Origin: Bacillus sp. DTU_2020_1000418_1_SI_GHA_SEK_038
GTDB taxonomy: Bacteria > Bacillota > Bacilli > Bacillales > Cytobacillaceae
Assembly: GCF_032341175.1 (NCBI RefSeq)
Contig: NZ_CP135435.1
Location: 2,852,001 to 2,916,000 of the forward strand
Reading direction: 5' to 3'
Length of the DNA stretch: 64,000 bases
The position numbers and the translations under genes were made by a program. This document shows positions 24,900 through 34,918 of the stretch, piece after piece. Below the pieces are notes generated by a model that did not search any database, had not been told where the DNA came from, and saw only the letters and a program-made list of their open reading frames with translations. Every line of letters begins with the position of its first letter. The stretch's first letter is position 1.

Positions 24900-26081
24900 T
24901 TAAGATCCTGCGTATGAATGCAAACCAGCGATTACTAGGTTAACTGCCACTAAATTAAACATGATAATAACAAAGCCGATAACGGCAAGCCATGCAGATT
25001 TTTCACCGTGCCAGCCTTTAGATAACCGGAGGTGAAGAAAGGCTGCATAGAAAAGGAATGTAATAAGTGCCCATACTTCCTTTGGATCCCATCCCCAAAA
25101 GCGAGTCCAGGCTATTTGGGCCCATATCATCGCAAATACTAAACCACCCAGCGAGAAAATTGGAAATCCAATTAGTACAGACCGATAACCAATCTCATCA
25201 ACTAAATCAAGATTGATTTTTCTTACGATTGGCTGTAATGCAGCTCCTATACGTTTCCTTAGCACAAGTCTAAATAATAAATATAATATAATCCCTGCTC
25301 CTAATGACCAAATAACTGTATTTAATTTTTTCGCATTAATAATGGCAGGAACTTCAACAATTGGCTCAAACTTTCCAGCTGTAACAAGTTCACCTTCATG
25401 AGGACCCGTTATTGCAGGCATCCCATATTCGAATGTAGCATTCTGTCCTTCTTTATTAATCCAATTAAATTCAGCTTTATAATCCATTGCAGAGAAGCTG
25501 GTAGATATAATTATATAACCAAGTGTGCAGGTTAAGCCGAACATAACAACCTCTAACCAAACAGTACGTTTGCTAGATTTTGTCTGATCAACAGCTTTCA
25601 CTAAATAAAGAATTCCTGCCACAAAACTAATTGATAATATCGCTTGTCCCACAGCCGTTGTTATAACGTGAATATATAGCCAGTCACTTTGCAATGCAGG
25701 AATTAGAGGTGAAATGTCTCTAGGGAACATGCTTGCATATGCAATTAGCAGCAAGGCTACTGGCATTGTAAATAATCCCAATAAAGGAGTTTTGTAAATA
25801 AAGTAAATAATAATAAAAGCACCAACGAGAGACATTCCAAAGAATGTCACAAATTCAAACATGTTGCTAACTGGGGCGTGTCCAGCTGCAATCCAACGAG
25901 TGATAAAATAGCCTAATTGAGCAACAAAGCCGATTATACTTACTAAGAGGCCAAGCTGCGCCCATCTGTTTGGCCCTTTTTTCTCGTTCCTCTTATCCTT
26001 AATTGAGCCTGCAAATAGCACAGTGGCAATAATGTAAAGAATAAAAGCTGTATATAATAAATTACCGCTTAGATTAACCAA
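24900..26081 (-). CDS. resC: ResC, cytochrome c biogenesis protein (CcsA type)
   Basis: Membrane partner of ResB in system II cytochrome c maturation, delivering heme to apocytochrome on the outer face. The 393 residues hold about eight helices. The tryptophan-rich WWD-type signature appears as '[18 protein letters not shown]', with conserved His in HVITTA and [13 protein letters not shown]. Translation apparently starts with TTG, since AGGAGGG is placed ten bases before it and no ATG is near. Confidence 0.93.
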   Translation of the reverse strand: MVNLSGNLLYTAFILYIIATVLFAGSIKDKRNEKKGPNRWAQLGLLVSIIGFVAQLGYFITRWIAAGHAPVSNMFEFVTFFGMSLVGAFIIIYFIYKTPLLGLFTMPVALLLIAYASMFPRDISPLIPALQSDWLYIHVITTAVGQAILSISFVAGILYLVKAVDQTKSSKRTVWLEVVMFGLTCTLGYIIISTSFSAMDYKAEFNWINKEGQNATFEYGMPAITGPHEGELVTAGKFEPIVEVPAIINAKKLNTVIWSLGAGIILYLLFRLVLRKRIGAALQPIVRKINLDLVDEIGYRSVLIGFPIFSLGGLVFAMIWAQIAWTRFWGWDPKEVWALITFLFYAAFLHLRLSKGWHGEKSAWLAVIGFVIIMFNLVAVNLVIAGLHSYAGS

Positions 26082-26096
26082 CCTAGGGTTCCCTCC

Positions 26097-27722
26097 TTAT
26101 GCTGTTTTTTCATTTTCTGTTTGGTCAAGGGGCTCTTTAATACTAGTTCCCTCTAAAACAGCTTGTATTTCTCTCTTTAATCCGTGCCAGTTTTTATTTG
26201 TATGTCCAGCTACCCAAACCTCTCCATTTATCCTGCGAACCCATATGCGGCGGTGCGTCCAATAAGAGCCTTGAGCAACCCCAATCATGAAAATCAATCC
26301 GCCTAATGCGATGATCCAGAGTGTTAAATCTTTGCGGACAGTTAAAGCTGTAACATTTTTCGTTTCTACACCTTTAAAAGCAATTTTATAGTTGTTATCC
26401 CCAAATGGCTCGATTGTCTGACGGATGGCTACAAAACTGATTTCTCCTTCTGGCTTATCTGGAGTAATCATTTTAAATACGAAAGCAGGATTGTTAGGAA
26501 TTCTCGATTTTGTTATTGGCTCTCCACTTTTATCAAATTCAAAGTCTGGGAAATAACTCATAACTTCAACAGAATACCCTTTTCCTAAATCATATTTATC
26601 CTTTGGATCAAATAAATCTACTGTTAGATTTCCGTATTCCTCATTCGTTTGTTTATTAGCAAGAGCAAAAGTCATTTTATTTAGTTCATCAAGTTTATAT
26701 TCAACTTGATATAAGGCAAAGCTTTCAAACTTTAATGGATCGTTTACACGAATCTCGTAATCCTTTACTTTTTCGAGCTCAGGCTTTTCCCCAGCAATTG
26801 CTTCCCCTTTTCTTTTGTATAGAGTTACATTAGATTGGAAATTTTTAGCGACCATTCCGGTTTTTTCAAGCGCAGCATCAAAAACCTCTTTATCTTTATC
26901 TTTCTCATAAACTTCAAGGATAAAACGGTCATTTTTCAAGTAATATTCCCCGTGCGTTTCCGGAATAACTTTCGTTTCACCTTCACGAAGCCACAGGACC
27001 TTGTCAACATACATGCCAGGGACAAAACGAAGCATCCCGCCAATTAGAAAAATTATTAAGCCAATATGGTTAACATAAGGGCCCCATCTTGAAAACCGCC
27101 CTTTTTCAGCAAGGATATTTCCCTCTTCTTCGCGAATATTGTATCGTTTAGCTTTCAACTTTTCTTTTACTTTTTCATATGAATGATCAAGATTTGTTAC
27201 TTCCGAAATGCCAAACAGGCGCTGACGCTTTAAGAATCCTTCATGTCTGGTAACACGCTGAGCCTTTAAAGCGCGATAAAGCGGAATAACGCGGTCTAAG
27301 CTACAAATAACAAGTGAAATCCCTATTGATGCAATTAATATTAAATACCACCAAGAGCTGTAAAGATTATGGAACCCAAGCTCATAATATAACTTACCAA
27401 TCCATCCATACTGATCTTCATAATACTCGTTAGCAGGCATAACAGGCGGAATATACATTTCTTGTGGCAGTATAGTTCCAAGTGCAGAGGCAACTAGTGT
27501 GATAACAATCAGCCACACCCCAACCTTCACGGATGAAAAGAAATTCCAAACTTTATCTACAATTGTCTTGTTGTAAGTTTGCGAACGGCGGGCACTCCCC
27601 TCATAGCGCATATCTACAAGTTTCTTCTCTTTCTCATGCTCTTCAAGAATTCTCCCGCATGCTTCACAAAGAATCGTTCCATGCGGGTTTACATGTCCGC
27701 ATTCACATTTTACGTCTTTCAT
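26097..27722 (-). CDS. resB: ResB, cytochrome c biogenesis protein
   Basis: 541-residue partner of ResC in heme delivery for cytochrome c. A zinc-ribbon-like N-terminus (CECGHVNPHG...CEACGR, residues 6-23) precedes the ResB core with three early membrane helices, a large extracytoplasmic domain and a last helix around 460-480 ('LTLWIIALGGLIFMIGVAQG'). The resA-resB-resC gaps are tiny, showing one operon. Confidence 0.93.
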   Translation of the reverse strand: MKDVKCECGHVNPHGTILCEACGRILEEHEKEKKLVDMRYEGSARRSQTYNKTIVDKVWNFFSSVKVGVWLIVITLVASALGTILPQEMYIPPVMPANEYYEDQYGWIGKLYYELGFHNLYSSWWYLILIASIGISLVICSLDRVIPLYRALKAQRVTRHEGFLKRQRLFGISEVTNLDHSYEKVKEKLKAKRYNIREEEGNILAEKGRFSRWGPYVNHIGLIIFLIGGMLRFVPGMYVDKVLWLREGETKVIPETHGEYYLKNDRFILEVYEKDKDKEVFDAALEKTGMVAKNFQSNVTLYKRKGEAIAGEKPELEKVKDYEIRVNDPLKFESFALYQVEYKLDELNKMTFALANKQTNEEYGNLTVDLFDPKDKYDLGKGYSVEVMSYFPDFEFDKSGEPITKSRIPNNPAFVFKMITPDKPEGEISFVAIRQTIEPFGDNNYKIAFKGVETKNVTALTVRKDLTLWIIALGGLIFMIGVAQGSYWTHRRIWVRRINGEVWVAGHTNKNWHGLKREIQAVLEGTSIKEPLDQTENEKTA

Positions 27723-27742
27723 TTTTAAAAACTCCCTATATC

Positions 27743-28267
27743 TTATGGTTTAACCTGCTCCATCATATCTCTAATCATGTCTTCTGAAAGCTCTCCGGTA
27801 TGATATTTAACGACTTTTCCATCCTTATCAATCATATATGTAGCAGGAAGAGGACTTATTTTATATGCGGTTTGCACTTGACCATCCGTATCTTTTAATA
27901 TAGGAAAAGTTAAGTTATGTTTATCTGAAAATTTCTGTACAGCCAGATCCGATTCACCTACATTGACAGCTAGAATCGTTACGCCTTTGTCTTTAAATTC
28001 CTTATATTGATTATCCATATAAGGCATCTCACGTTCACATGGCTTACACCAAGTACCCCAGAAATTTAAAAAGACCCCTTGTCCTTCATAATCGGATAAA
28101 CGATGTTTTTCACCGTTCATATCCATAAGGACAAAATCAGGTGCTTTTTCACCAATTGCTACTTTCTTAACATCATCCTTCGTAAAGTTTGCATATAAAG
28201 TGTAAGCGACAGTGGCGCCTAATATAAGCAATATGATTGTCCTTATAACTAAACGCTTTTTTTTCAT
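27743..28267 (-). CDS. resA: ResA, membrane-anchored thiol-disulfide oxidoreductase
   Basis: Reduces the heme-binding cysteines of apocytochrome c outside the membrane. The 174-residue protein has an N-terminal uncleaved signal anchor (residues 6-25), then a thioredoxin fold with the active site WCKPCE and the cis-Pro loop PLPATYMID. Its length is close to the known ResA. First gene of the res operon. Confidence 0.94.
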   Translation of the reverse strand: MKKKRLVIRTIILLILGATVAYTLYANFTKDDVKKVAIGEKAPDFVLMDMNGEKHRLSDYEGQGVFLNFWGTWCKPCEREMPYMDNQYKEFKDKGVTILAVNVGESDLAVQKFSDKHNLTFPILKDTDGQVQTAYKISPLPATYMIDKDGKVVKYHTGELSEDMIRDMMEQVKP

Positions 28268-28438
28268 TCATATATCCCCTTTTAAAACATGATTCATGAA
28301 GCTTTATGCACCCATTATTTCTATGATAACTAACGAGAATAACAGAGAAGCTCCTATTAATTATAGCATTTATCACCATTATGATAATGTTTACAATATG
28401 AAGGAAGTGTGACTATTCTATGAAATTTAATTAAAAAC

Positions 28439-29161
28439 CTATTTTGCTTGAGCAAGTACACGGAGCTGTTTTACTTCATGAGCTGTTAATTCTCTCGCTT
28501 CTCCTGCTTTTAGCCCATGAAGTGTAAGTGTTCCATATCTTTCGCGTTTTAATTTCATTACTGGGTGTCCAATTGCTTCAAGCATTCTTCTTACTTGGCG
28601 GTTTCGTCCTTCATGGATTGTTAGTTCGATAATGGCTGTTTGCTTCTTCTTATCCATCGATAGCATTTTTACGCGTGCAGGTGCTGTCATTCCATCTTCC
28701 AGCTTAATACCTTTTTCCAAACTTCGCGTTTTTTCACGTGATGGAATTCCTTTTACCTTCGCTACATATACCTTCTCTACTTGGCTTTTCGGATGCATAA
28801 GTAAATTGGCAAATTCCCCATCGTTCGTTAGTAAAAGAAGGCCAGATGTATCATAATCTAACCGGCCAACTGGGTAAATTCTCTGTTCAATATTTGCTAA
28901 ATAATCTGTAACAACTTTTCTGCCTTTGTCATCTTGAACACTGGAAATAACTCCCCTTGGTTTATAAAGAAGGAAATATACCGGCTCTTCCCTTTCAATA
29001 GGAATTCCGTTTACCTCCACTTTATCAGAGGAAGTAACTTTGACACCAAGCTCCTTCACAATTTTACCGTTTACTTTAACATGTCCTTCAACAATTAACT
29101 GCTCAGCCTTTCTTCTTGAAGCAAAACCAGCATGTGCAATCACTTTTTGTAATCTTTCCAA
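28439..29161 (-). CDS. rluB: 23S rRNA pseudouridine synthase RluB
   Basis: 240-residue RsuA/RluB-family enzyme that converts a uridine of 23S rRNA helix 89 to pseudouridine. It has an N-terminal S4 RNA-binding domain (about residues 2-48, 'MERLQKVIAHAGFASRRKAE') and the catalytic motif GRLDYDTSGLLLLTNDG with the nucleophilic Asp, then 'HEGRNRQVRRML'. Called YpuL in B. subtilis and located there between spmB and resA, as here. Confidence 0.93.
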   Translation of the reverse strand: MERLQKVIAHAGFASRRKAEQLIVEGHVKVNGKIVKELGVKVTSSDKVEVNGIPIEREEPVYFLLYKPRGVISSVQDDKGRKVVTDYLANIEQRIYPVGRLDYDTSGLLLLTNDGEFANLLMHPKSQVEKVYVAKVKGIPSREKTRSLEKGIKLEDGMTAPARVKMLSMDKKKQTAIIELTIHEGRNRQVRRMLEAIGHPVMKLKRERYGTLTLHGLKAGEARELTAHEVKQLRVLAQAK

Positions 29162-29266
29162 TTATGTCACCCCAACTTAAAATGCTTTCATATAAGGATT
29201 TTACCTAATTCTATCCTTTTGAATTATGACATAAATCAAGCTTTTTTCAAAGTAAGGGTTTTTTAG

Positions 29267-29300
29267 CAAAAAAAAGATACCATTTCGGAGGTATCTTCGT
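29267..29300 (-). terminator. Terminator after dacB-spmA-spmB
   Basis: Minus strand arms AAGATACC and GGTATCTT followed by T8. Confidence 0.88.
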
Positions 29301-29310
29301 ACAAAACTAT

Positions 29311-29844
29311 TTACATACCGAAAACAAGTGTCACGACAATGATAGCTGCAATTATTCCGACCAAATCTGCCAATAATCCCACTTTTAATGCATCCCCCAT
29401 TTTTTTTATTCCAACTGCTCCAAAATAAACAGTTAAAACATAAAATGTCGTATCTGTGCTTCCTTGAAGGACGGATGCAAGACGGCCTATGAAAGAATCA
29501 GGTCCGTATGTAGCGATAAGATCACTTGTCATGCCAAGTGCAGCAGAGCCTGAAATCGGGCGGATAATAGCAAGTGGAAAGATTTCAGGAGGTACACCAA
29601 TTGCTTCAAGTGCTGGCCTAATTAACTCAACGAAATATTCCAAAGCCCCTGATGCACGAAAGATGGAGATCGCAACTAGCATGCCAACAAGAAAAGGTAT
29701 GATCGATACAGCAATTTTTATTCCTTCTTTTCCCCCGTCTACAAAGCTTTCATAAGTGGGAACACGCTTAATAGTCCCATATAATAATATGAAGCCAATA
29801 AGGACGGGAATAAACCATAGAGAGATAACAGATACAATTTGCAT
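29311..29844 (-). CDS. spmB: Spore maturation protein SpmB
   Basis: 177-residue membrane protein with nucleoside-recognition ('Gate') domain helices. It works with SpmA in spore core dehydration and heat resistance. Recognisable pieces are 'VPTYESFVDGGKEGIKIAVS' and RPISGSAALGM. Mother-cell expression with dacB under sigma E is known in B. subtilis. It lies 6 bp after spmA in the same operon. Confidence 0.93.
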   Translation of the reverse strand: MQIVSVISLWFIPVLIGFILLYGTIKRVPTYESFVDGGKEGIKIAVSIIPFLVGMLVAISIFRASGALEYFVELIRPALEAIGVPPEIFPLAIIRPISGSAALGMTSDLIATYGPDSFIGRLASVLQGSTDTTFYVLTVYFGAVGIKKMGDALKVGLLADLVGIIAAIIVVTLVFGM

Positions 29845-29850
29845 GCAGCT

Positions 29851-30438
29851 TCATCCTTTTCTTGTTCTTCGATAATAGAAATACCGATCAATTAAGATAG
29901 CCCCGATAGCCGAGCTTATGGATGCAATTAATGTTGGACCGACAATCTCTGTTGGTGAAACGGATTCATACTTCATCCGTATGGCAATAACCATCGTTGG
30001 AATAAGGGTGATGCTTGACGTATTTATAGCAAGGAAAGTGATCATCGAGCGGGTAGCTTCATTTTTTCCTCCGTTTAAATTTTTTAATTCTTCCATTGCC
30101 TTTATCCCAAGAGGTGTGGCTGCATTTCCTAACCCGAACATATTTGCCATCATATTGGATAGAATATACCCCATTGCTGGATGATTTGTAGGTACCTCGG
30201 GAAAGAGCCGTTTTACTATCGGTTTAAAAACTTGAGAAAGTTTATTTAATAGCCCAGCATTCTCTGCAATTTTCATCATTCCTAACCAGAATACGAGAAT
30301 ACTAATTAAGCCAATACAGAGGGTAACAGCCTCAGCTGCACCTTTGAAAACCGCCTCATTTACTTCATTCATCGTCCCATTTACCATAGCAAAAACAATG
30401 CCAATTAACGCCATCAATGCCCAAATAATATTAATCAT
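29851..30438 (-). CDS. spmA: Spore maturation protein SpmA
   Basis: 195-residue membrane partner of SpmB. The signature 'MANMFGLGNAATPLGIKAME' followed by TFLAINTSSITLIPT is typical of SpmA. It overlaps the 3' end of dacB by 8 bp. Confidence 0.93.
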   Translation of the reverse strand: MINIIWALMALIGIVFAMVNGTMNEVNEAVFKGAAEAVTLCIGLISILVFWLGMMKIAENAGLLNKLSQVFKPIVKRLFPEVPTNHPAMGYILSNMMANMFGLGNAATPLGIKAMEELKNLNGGKNEATRSMITFLAINTSSITLIPTMVIAIRMKYESVSPTEIVGPTLIASISSAIGAILIDRYFYYRRTRKG

Positions 30439-31585
30439 TGTCTTTCACACCAACGATAGAAATAAAAATATTTCTAAAAATGCCAAAAAAGGAACCCTTC
30501 TCTTTCGTTCTTTCCTGTTTAAAATAGATAGGTAATGTTTTTAATGGGCGGTTATCAAAATAAACAGTCGCCTTACCAACAATATCAGGAATGTTCTCTC
30601 CGTCCTCCCACTTCCTGTCGGGCTTCATCATTTTATATTCAATCTCGAAAAGGTCTTTCTCATCCCTTGTAATGGGGTAATTGAAACCAGCCTCCAAAAA
30701 CACTTTCTTTTTATAAACCTTGTCCTTTATTTCCTTAATGATACCCTTCGGCAAAACCTCTGTTAAACTGTAGTTTTTAAAACCCATTTCATACATTTGG
30801 ATATGATCATTCCAATCCGATTGTCCAGTCGCATTTAACGTTACAGCGATTAAATCAAGCTCTCCCTTGGAAGCAGTTGTGACTAAAGTCCGTTTTGCCC
30901 GCTTCGTAAATCCGGTTTTTCCGCCTGTACAATATTCATAATCTGAAAGTAAGCGATTTTTATTCGTCCATTTTCGATCCCAGCTTTCATTAGGATGCGG
31001 TGTCTTATGAACTTTTGTACCGGAAATTTTGCCATATTCTTTATTATTCATTGCATAACGGGTTAATAATGCCATATCATACGCTGTTGAATAGTGATTT
31101 TCATGATCATCGAGCCCATGGGGGTTCGCGAAATGGGTATTTTCCATTCCAATTTCCTCCGCTTTTTGATTCATTAAAAAAACAAAGCCGTCTAAGCTCC
31201 CCCCAATATGTTCTGCAATGGCAACTGCCGCATCATTCCCTGAACGGAGCATCAAACCATAAACTAAATCCTCCAATTTAATTTTCTCCCCAGGTATTAA
31301 ATAAATGGATGATCCCTCTGCCCTCACTGCTTTCTCACTAACCTTCACCATCTCGTCCATTTTCCCCGATTCAATGGCCAAAATCGCAGTCATAATTTTA
31401 GTGATGCTGGCTATTCTTCTCGGTGTAAACGCATCTTTTTCAAATAATATTCTTCCAGATCCCTGCTCCATCACAATAGCACTGCGCGCACTTACATTAA
31501 CAGAAGCTTTTGCCTTCTGCGGAATCAATCCGGCTAAGAGTACAGCTATCAATGGAAAGATCAAAAGATTTTTAAATTTTTTCAT
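30431..31585 (-). CDS. dacB: DacB, sporulation D-Ala-D-Ala carboxypeptidase (PBP5*)
   Basis: Trims peptide side chains of spore cortex peptidoglycan. The 384-residue precursor has a signal peptide (about residues 1-27, ending AKA), then the penicillin-binding motifs SITK (nucleophile Ser), SGN and KTGFT, and a C-terminal beta-rich domain. The C-terminus is hydrophobic enough to tether it. Its coupling to spmA-spmB is the conserved arrangement and separates it from vegetative DacA. Confidence 0.92.
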   Translation of the reverse strand: MKKFKNLLIFPLIAVLLAGLIPQKAKASVNVSARSAIVMEQGSGRILFEKDAFTPRRIASITKIMTAILAIESGKMDEMVKVSEKAVRAEGSSIYLIPGEKIKLEDLVYGLMLRSGNDAAVAIAEHIGGSLDGFVFLMNQKAEEIGMENTHFANPHGLDDHENHYSTAYDMALLTRYAMNNKEYGKISGTKVHKTPHPNESWDRKWTNKNRLLSDYEYCTGGKTGFTKRAKRTLVTTASKGELDLIAVTLNATGQSDWNDHIQMYEMGFKNYSLTEVLPKGIIKEIKDKVYKKKVFLEAGFNYPITRDEKDLFEIEYKMMKPDRKWEDGENIPDIVGKATVYFDNRPLKTLPIYFKQERTKEKGSFFGIFRNIFISIVGVKDND

Positions 31586-31616
31586 TGTAAAACCCCGTCT
31601 CCTGTAGCATTTCTTA

Positions 31617-31900
31617 TGTCTAGCTCCTGCACCTAGGAGCCCGAGCTTTCTTTTTGTCTAGCTCCAGCGCCTAGCCCCAACGTATAGGACGTACTAGTGT
31701 CGACATTGCGACAGGACGTCGCGTTTTTGTCGACCTCGAGGTCATAAGCCAATTAGTCAAGAAGGGAAGGAACACCCCTTCTCGCCTGCTTGGCTTATGC
31801 TTGTCGGGGCTGGACACAAAGGAAAGCTTCTGCGAATATTCATCGCAGGAACAATTGTCCTTTGATTGTTCCGAAGTCGCTTCCGCTTTTCTTAGTACAA
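31617..31900. repeat. Composite palindromic intergenic repeat
   Basis: Starts with two near-identical heads, GTCTAGCTCCTGCACCTAG (31619-31637) and GTCTAGCTCCAGCGCCTAG (31656-31674). An inner hairpin follows, ATAAGCCAA...AGAAGGG pairing with CCCTTCT...TTGGCTTAT (about 31743-31799). The outer CCAGC...AGCCCC can pair with the later GGGGCTGG. The end is rich in GCTTCCGCTTTTC. No protein frame makes sense here. From memory it resembles a repeat common in Bacillus intergenic DNA. It fills the gap between dacB and sodF. Confidence 0.75.
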
Positions 31901-31987
31901 TTTTATGCGGGACAAGCGGGGTTATGACAAAAAACACGAACTTGAGGGCAGTACCTCTTCGTAAATAAGAAGTGTTTAAAAAACAGA

Positions 31988-32013
31988 AAAGCGAAAAACT
32001 AAATGTTTTCCGC
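31988..32013 (-). terminator. Terminator of sodF
   Basis: Minus strand arms AGCGGAAAAC and GTTTTTCGCT, followed by a T-rich tail. Confidence 0.75.
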
Positions 32014-32026
32014 TAACTCTAATCGA

Positions 32027-32917
32027 TTAATATGGTTTCCATTTTAGCTCTGATGCGATTCGGAAACGCTCCTCAACATTTTTCCAATTCACAAGATTCC
32101 ACCAGTTATTTACATAATCACCACGATTATTTTTGTATTGCAGATAATAGGCATGCTCCCAAACATCCAGAACTAATAACGGGATCGTGTCCCATTGGGT
32201 TAAAATCATATGCCTTTCAGATTGGAGAATTTCAAGATGACGAGATCGTGGGGACCATACGAGTATAGCCCAGCCAACACCTTCGACTCCCTTAGCTGCT
32301 TCACTGAAATGCTTCTTGAATGATTCAAAGCCTCCAAAATATTTCTCTATTTCTTTCAACAAACCTCCGGATGGTTTCCCCCCGCCTTTAGGCTTCATAT
32401 TACTCCAAAAAATTGTGTGCAAATAGTGGCCAGATCCATGGAATGCCAGTTCCCTTGACCAATGTTTCACTAGTGAAAAATCTCCGGTTTTCCTTGCTTC
32501 ATGCAACGCAGTTTCTGCTTTATTTAAGCCATCAACATACGATTTATGATGTTTGTCATGGTGTAGCCTCATAATTTCTTCTGATATATAGGGCTCGAGC
32601 GCATTATATGGATATGGAAGCGGGGGAAGCGTATGGTTGCCTGCTGCTACATTCGGTTCGTGCATATAAATGGTCCCGATCTGCTGCCTTTCATGAAAAT
32701 ATTTCTCTAAGTCCGAATGAAGCTCATCAACATGATTTTGTAAAACAGAAAGCTCCTCAATACTTTGCGGGCTCTTAATCCCTTCCATGATATCTGTTAG
32801 GCGCTCCAGTTTGTTCCAAAGTTCCGATTTCCCTTCAGTATCCTCCGATTCGAGAAATGCACGCATCTCTTGATTCCACTTAAATACTTCTTGAATATAC
32901 TCATCCAGACGGCCCAT
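32027..32917 (-). CDS. sodF: Iron/manganese superoxide dismutase (SodF type, N-terminally extended)
   Basis: Converts superoxide to peroxide and oxygen. The 296-residue protein is longer than a usual SOD: about 90 N-terminal residues form a charged helical extension, and the SOD core starts at LPPLPYPYNALEPYIS. Metal ligands are visible in 'MRLHHDKHHKSYVDGL', HGSGHYLHTIFW, and DVWEHAYYLQY (Asp and His). The extension is the hallmark of Bacillus SodF. Transcribed away from dacB with its own terminator. Confidence 0.9.
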   Translation of the reverse strand: MGRLDEYIQEVFKWNQEMRAFLESEDTEGKSELWNKLERLTDIMEGIKSPQSIEELSVLQNHVDELHSDLEKYFHERQQIGTIYMHEPNVAAGNHTLPPLPYPYNALEPYISEEIMRLHHDKHHKSYVDGLNKAETALHEARKTGDFSLVKHWSRELAFHGSGHYLHTIFWSNMKPKGGGKPSGGLLKEIEKYFGGFESFKKHFSEAAKGVEGVGWAILVWSPRSRHLEILQSERHMILTQWDTIPLLVLDVWEHAYYLQYKNNRGDYVNNWWNLVNWKNVEERFRIASELKWKPY

Positions 32918-32984
32918 ACTGATCCCTCTTTCCTGCTTTTTCTATGTCCGCTTCTATCGTATGAGCAACTGCATGAAAAATTGC

Positions 32985-33016
32985 ATAAAAAAAAGCAGCT
33001 ATAGGGCTGCTTTTCT
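32985..33016 (-). terminator. Terminator of the 33028-33447 gene
   Basis: Minus strand arms AAGCAGC and GCTGCTT followed by a T8 run. Confidence 0.85.
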
Positions 33017-33027
33017 AATTTATTATT

Positions 33028-33447
33028 CTATTTGGGCTGGACAATATATTCTAATGGTGAGCGGAGATGATAGCTTTTTTGACTCACCAAAGCTTCAAAA
33101 ATGGCAGGGAGTTTAGAGAAATCTATATCCTGAAAATAGGAAGCAAACTCCATTTGTGTATTTATGTAGACCCGTTTGCGGTGGCGGAAGCCAGGGTTTT
33201 TCAATAAACATACAAGAGCAACAATATCTTTCAATTCCACTGCCCTCTCGCCTGCAGTAAAAATTGGATTCGATTCAAACGGTGTAAATTCACTTAACAA
33301 GTCCTCAAAATAGCGGACATACAATACATGCAAAGTTTTTTCTACACCATCTTCTTCAAAAGTAATTTCACTTCGATTAAAGAAATCCTCTGAAGTATTC
33401 GATTTTTCTTTTTCGAGCTCATAGCCATTACACTGATTAATGATCAT
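33028..33447 (-). CDS. Uncharacterised 139-residue protein
   Basis: I do not recognise this gene. It is a soluble, mildly acidic mixed alpha/beta protein without signal peptide or membrane helix. It has a cluster of basic residues near residue 90 (FRHRKRVY). GGGAGGG precedes the ATG at good distance and a strong terminator follows, so it is very likely expressed as a single-gene unit. In B. subtilis the position between dacB and scpB is taken by ypuI, but I see no convincing likeness to YpuI. Confidence 0.72.
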   Translation of the reverse strand: MIINQCNGYELEKEKSNTSEDFFNRSEITFEEDGVEKTLHVLYVRYFEDLLSEFTPFESNPIFTAGERAVELKDIVALVCLLKNPGFRHRKRVYINTQMEFASYFQDIDFSKLPAIFEALVSQKSYHLRSPLEYIVQPK

Positions 33448-33543
33448 GTAAAACCCTCCCAGAACTATATCCCCATATGTAATAATGTTATAATTCGATA
33501 TAGTTATATTTTAACATAAATTACATGAGATAAATGACTAAAC

Positions 33544-34131
33544 TCAAGATTCTAATGTTTCCTGGAATTTCCCGAAAAATAAATCTGCATCCTCCTGCAG
33601 GAAATCATCCCCGTCAATTTTTTCTGGAAGTGGCGGCAGTTCTTCTATTCGCTTTAAGCCAAAATAATCAAGGAACTCCTTAGTCGTTCCATATAAATAG
33701 GCTCTCCCCGTACCTTCAGCCCTTCCTACTTCTTTAATAAGGGCTTTTGCAGCTAAAGTATGCAGGGGGCGCTCTGTTTTGACCCCTCTAATTTCTTCTA
33801 TTTCCGCTCTCGTTATTGGTTGTTTATATGCAATAATGGCAAGTGTCTCTAGTGCAGCCTGAGAGAGACCTGAAGTTGTCGGAGTGACGACCAGTTTCTT
33901 AAGGTAATCGGAGTTTTCTTTCTTCGTTGCCAGCTGGAAGGTTCCAGCTAGCTCAACGATTGTAATCCCTCGTGAAGAATCAGTGTAATCCTCCATTAAT
34001 TCTTTCATAATTGATTCAGCCTGTATTTCATCGATCTCTAGGACAATGGAGATTTGTTTTAAAGACAGACCTTCATCCCCGGCTGCGAAAAGAAGGCTCT
34101 CTGCAATGCTTTTCCAATTGATTACTTCCAA
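33544..34131 (-). CDS. scpB: Segregation and condensation protein ScpB
   Basis: 195-residue non-SMC subunit of the SMC-ScpAB condensin that compacts and separates chromosomes. Two winged-helix domains are apparent, with the conserved '[29 protein letters not shown]' region (about residues 94-122) and [17 protein letters not shown]. The C-terminal tail is acidic. It lies 46 bp after scpA in the same operon. Confidence 0.94.
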   Translation of the reverse strand: MEVINWKSIAESLLFAAGDEGLSLKQISIVLEIDEIQAESIMKELMEDYTDSSRGITIVELAGTFQLATKKENSDYLKKLVVTPTTSGLSQAALETLAIIAYKQPITRAEIEEIRGVKTERPLHTLAAKALIKEVGRAEGTGRAYLYGTTKEFLDYFGLKRIEELPPLPEKIDGDDFLQEDADLFFGKFQETLES

Positions 34132-34177
34132 GTATCTATGCCCCCTTTATTGTACAATCATTTGTTTAACCGTAAAG

Positions 34178-34918
34178 CTATACAATCATTAGGAATATTT
34201 CCGAGAAATTTTTCTCCTGTTCTATATGTATCTCTTTCCGTTTAATGAGCTCTAAAACAGCAAGAAATGTGACAACAATATGTTCCCGGTCAGAGACTGT
34301 AAACAAATCGTTAAAGCTTTTTCTGCCTTTAATTCCCTTTAAATCATCTAAAATCTCAGCCATTCGTTTTTCAATTGGAATTTCCTGGCGGGAAATTTTT
34401 GTTGTCACTGGCTTCTGCAGCTTTTGCCTTCGCAATAGCTTTTGAAACGCACCGAGCATGTCATATAGAGACACATTCAAATCCGTTTTTTCAGTTTGAA
34501 CTTCCTTAACATAATCGGATAGGTCGCTTGGAGGCTTTGTAAACATCAAGCCTCTTTCCTGTTCCATTTCCTTTAGTTCAACAGCCACTTCTTTATATTT
34601 ACGGTATTCGATTAATTTCTCGACTAGCTCGTCCATTGGGTTCTCTTCTTGTTGAATGGAAAGCTCATCATCAAATAACTCCTCATCATGCTTAGGAAGG
34701 AGCATTTTACTTTTTATGGCTAGAAGTGTTGCGGCCATCACTAAATATTCACTTGCAACATCTAATTGAAGCTCTTGCATTGTATGGATATATAATAAAT
34801 ATTGCTCCGTAATCTCTGCCACTGGAATATCATATATATCGATTTCAAGTCGGTGGATCAGATGAAGCAGCAAATCGAGCGGTCCTTCAAACGCGTCAAT
34901 CTTTACATTATAATGCAT
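34178..34918 (-). CDS. scpA: Segregation and condensation protein ScpA (kleisin)
   Basis: Kleisin linking the SMC heads with ScpB. The N-terminal domain shows '[20 protein letters not shown]', and the C-terminal winged helix ends near the stop. I start at the ATG at 34918 (MHYNVKID), which aligns with the B. subtilis start; earlier ATGs at 34930 and 34972 extend the frame. The resulting 246 residues fit the family. Confidence 0.93.
   Translation of the reverse strand: MHYNVKIDAFEGPLDLLLHLIHRLEIDIYDIPVAEITEQYLLYIHTMQELQLDVASEYLVMAATLLAIKSKMLLPKHDEELFDDELSIQQEENPMDELVEKLIEYRKYKEVAVELKEMEQERGLMFTKPPSDLSDYVKEVQTEKTDLNVSLYDMLGAFQKLLRRQKLQKPVTTKISRQEIPIEKRMAEILDDLKGIKGRKSFNDLFTVSDREHIVVTFLAVLELIKRKEIHIEQEKNFSEIFLMIV

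Noticed and set aside
31671..31937. 88-residue minus-strand frame across the dacB-sodF gap
   Set aside because: It is the translation of a palindromic repeat, has no ribosome binding site and no protein-like pattern.
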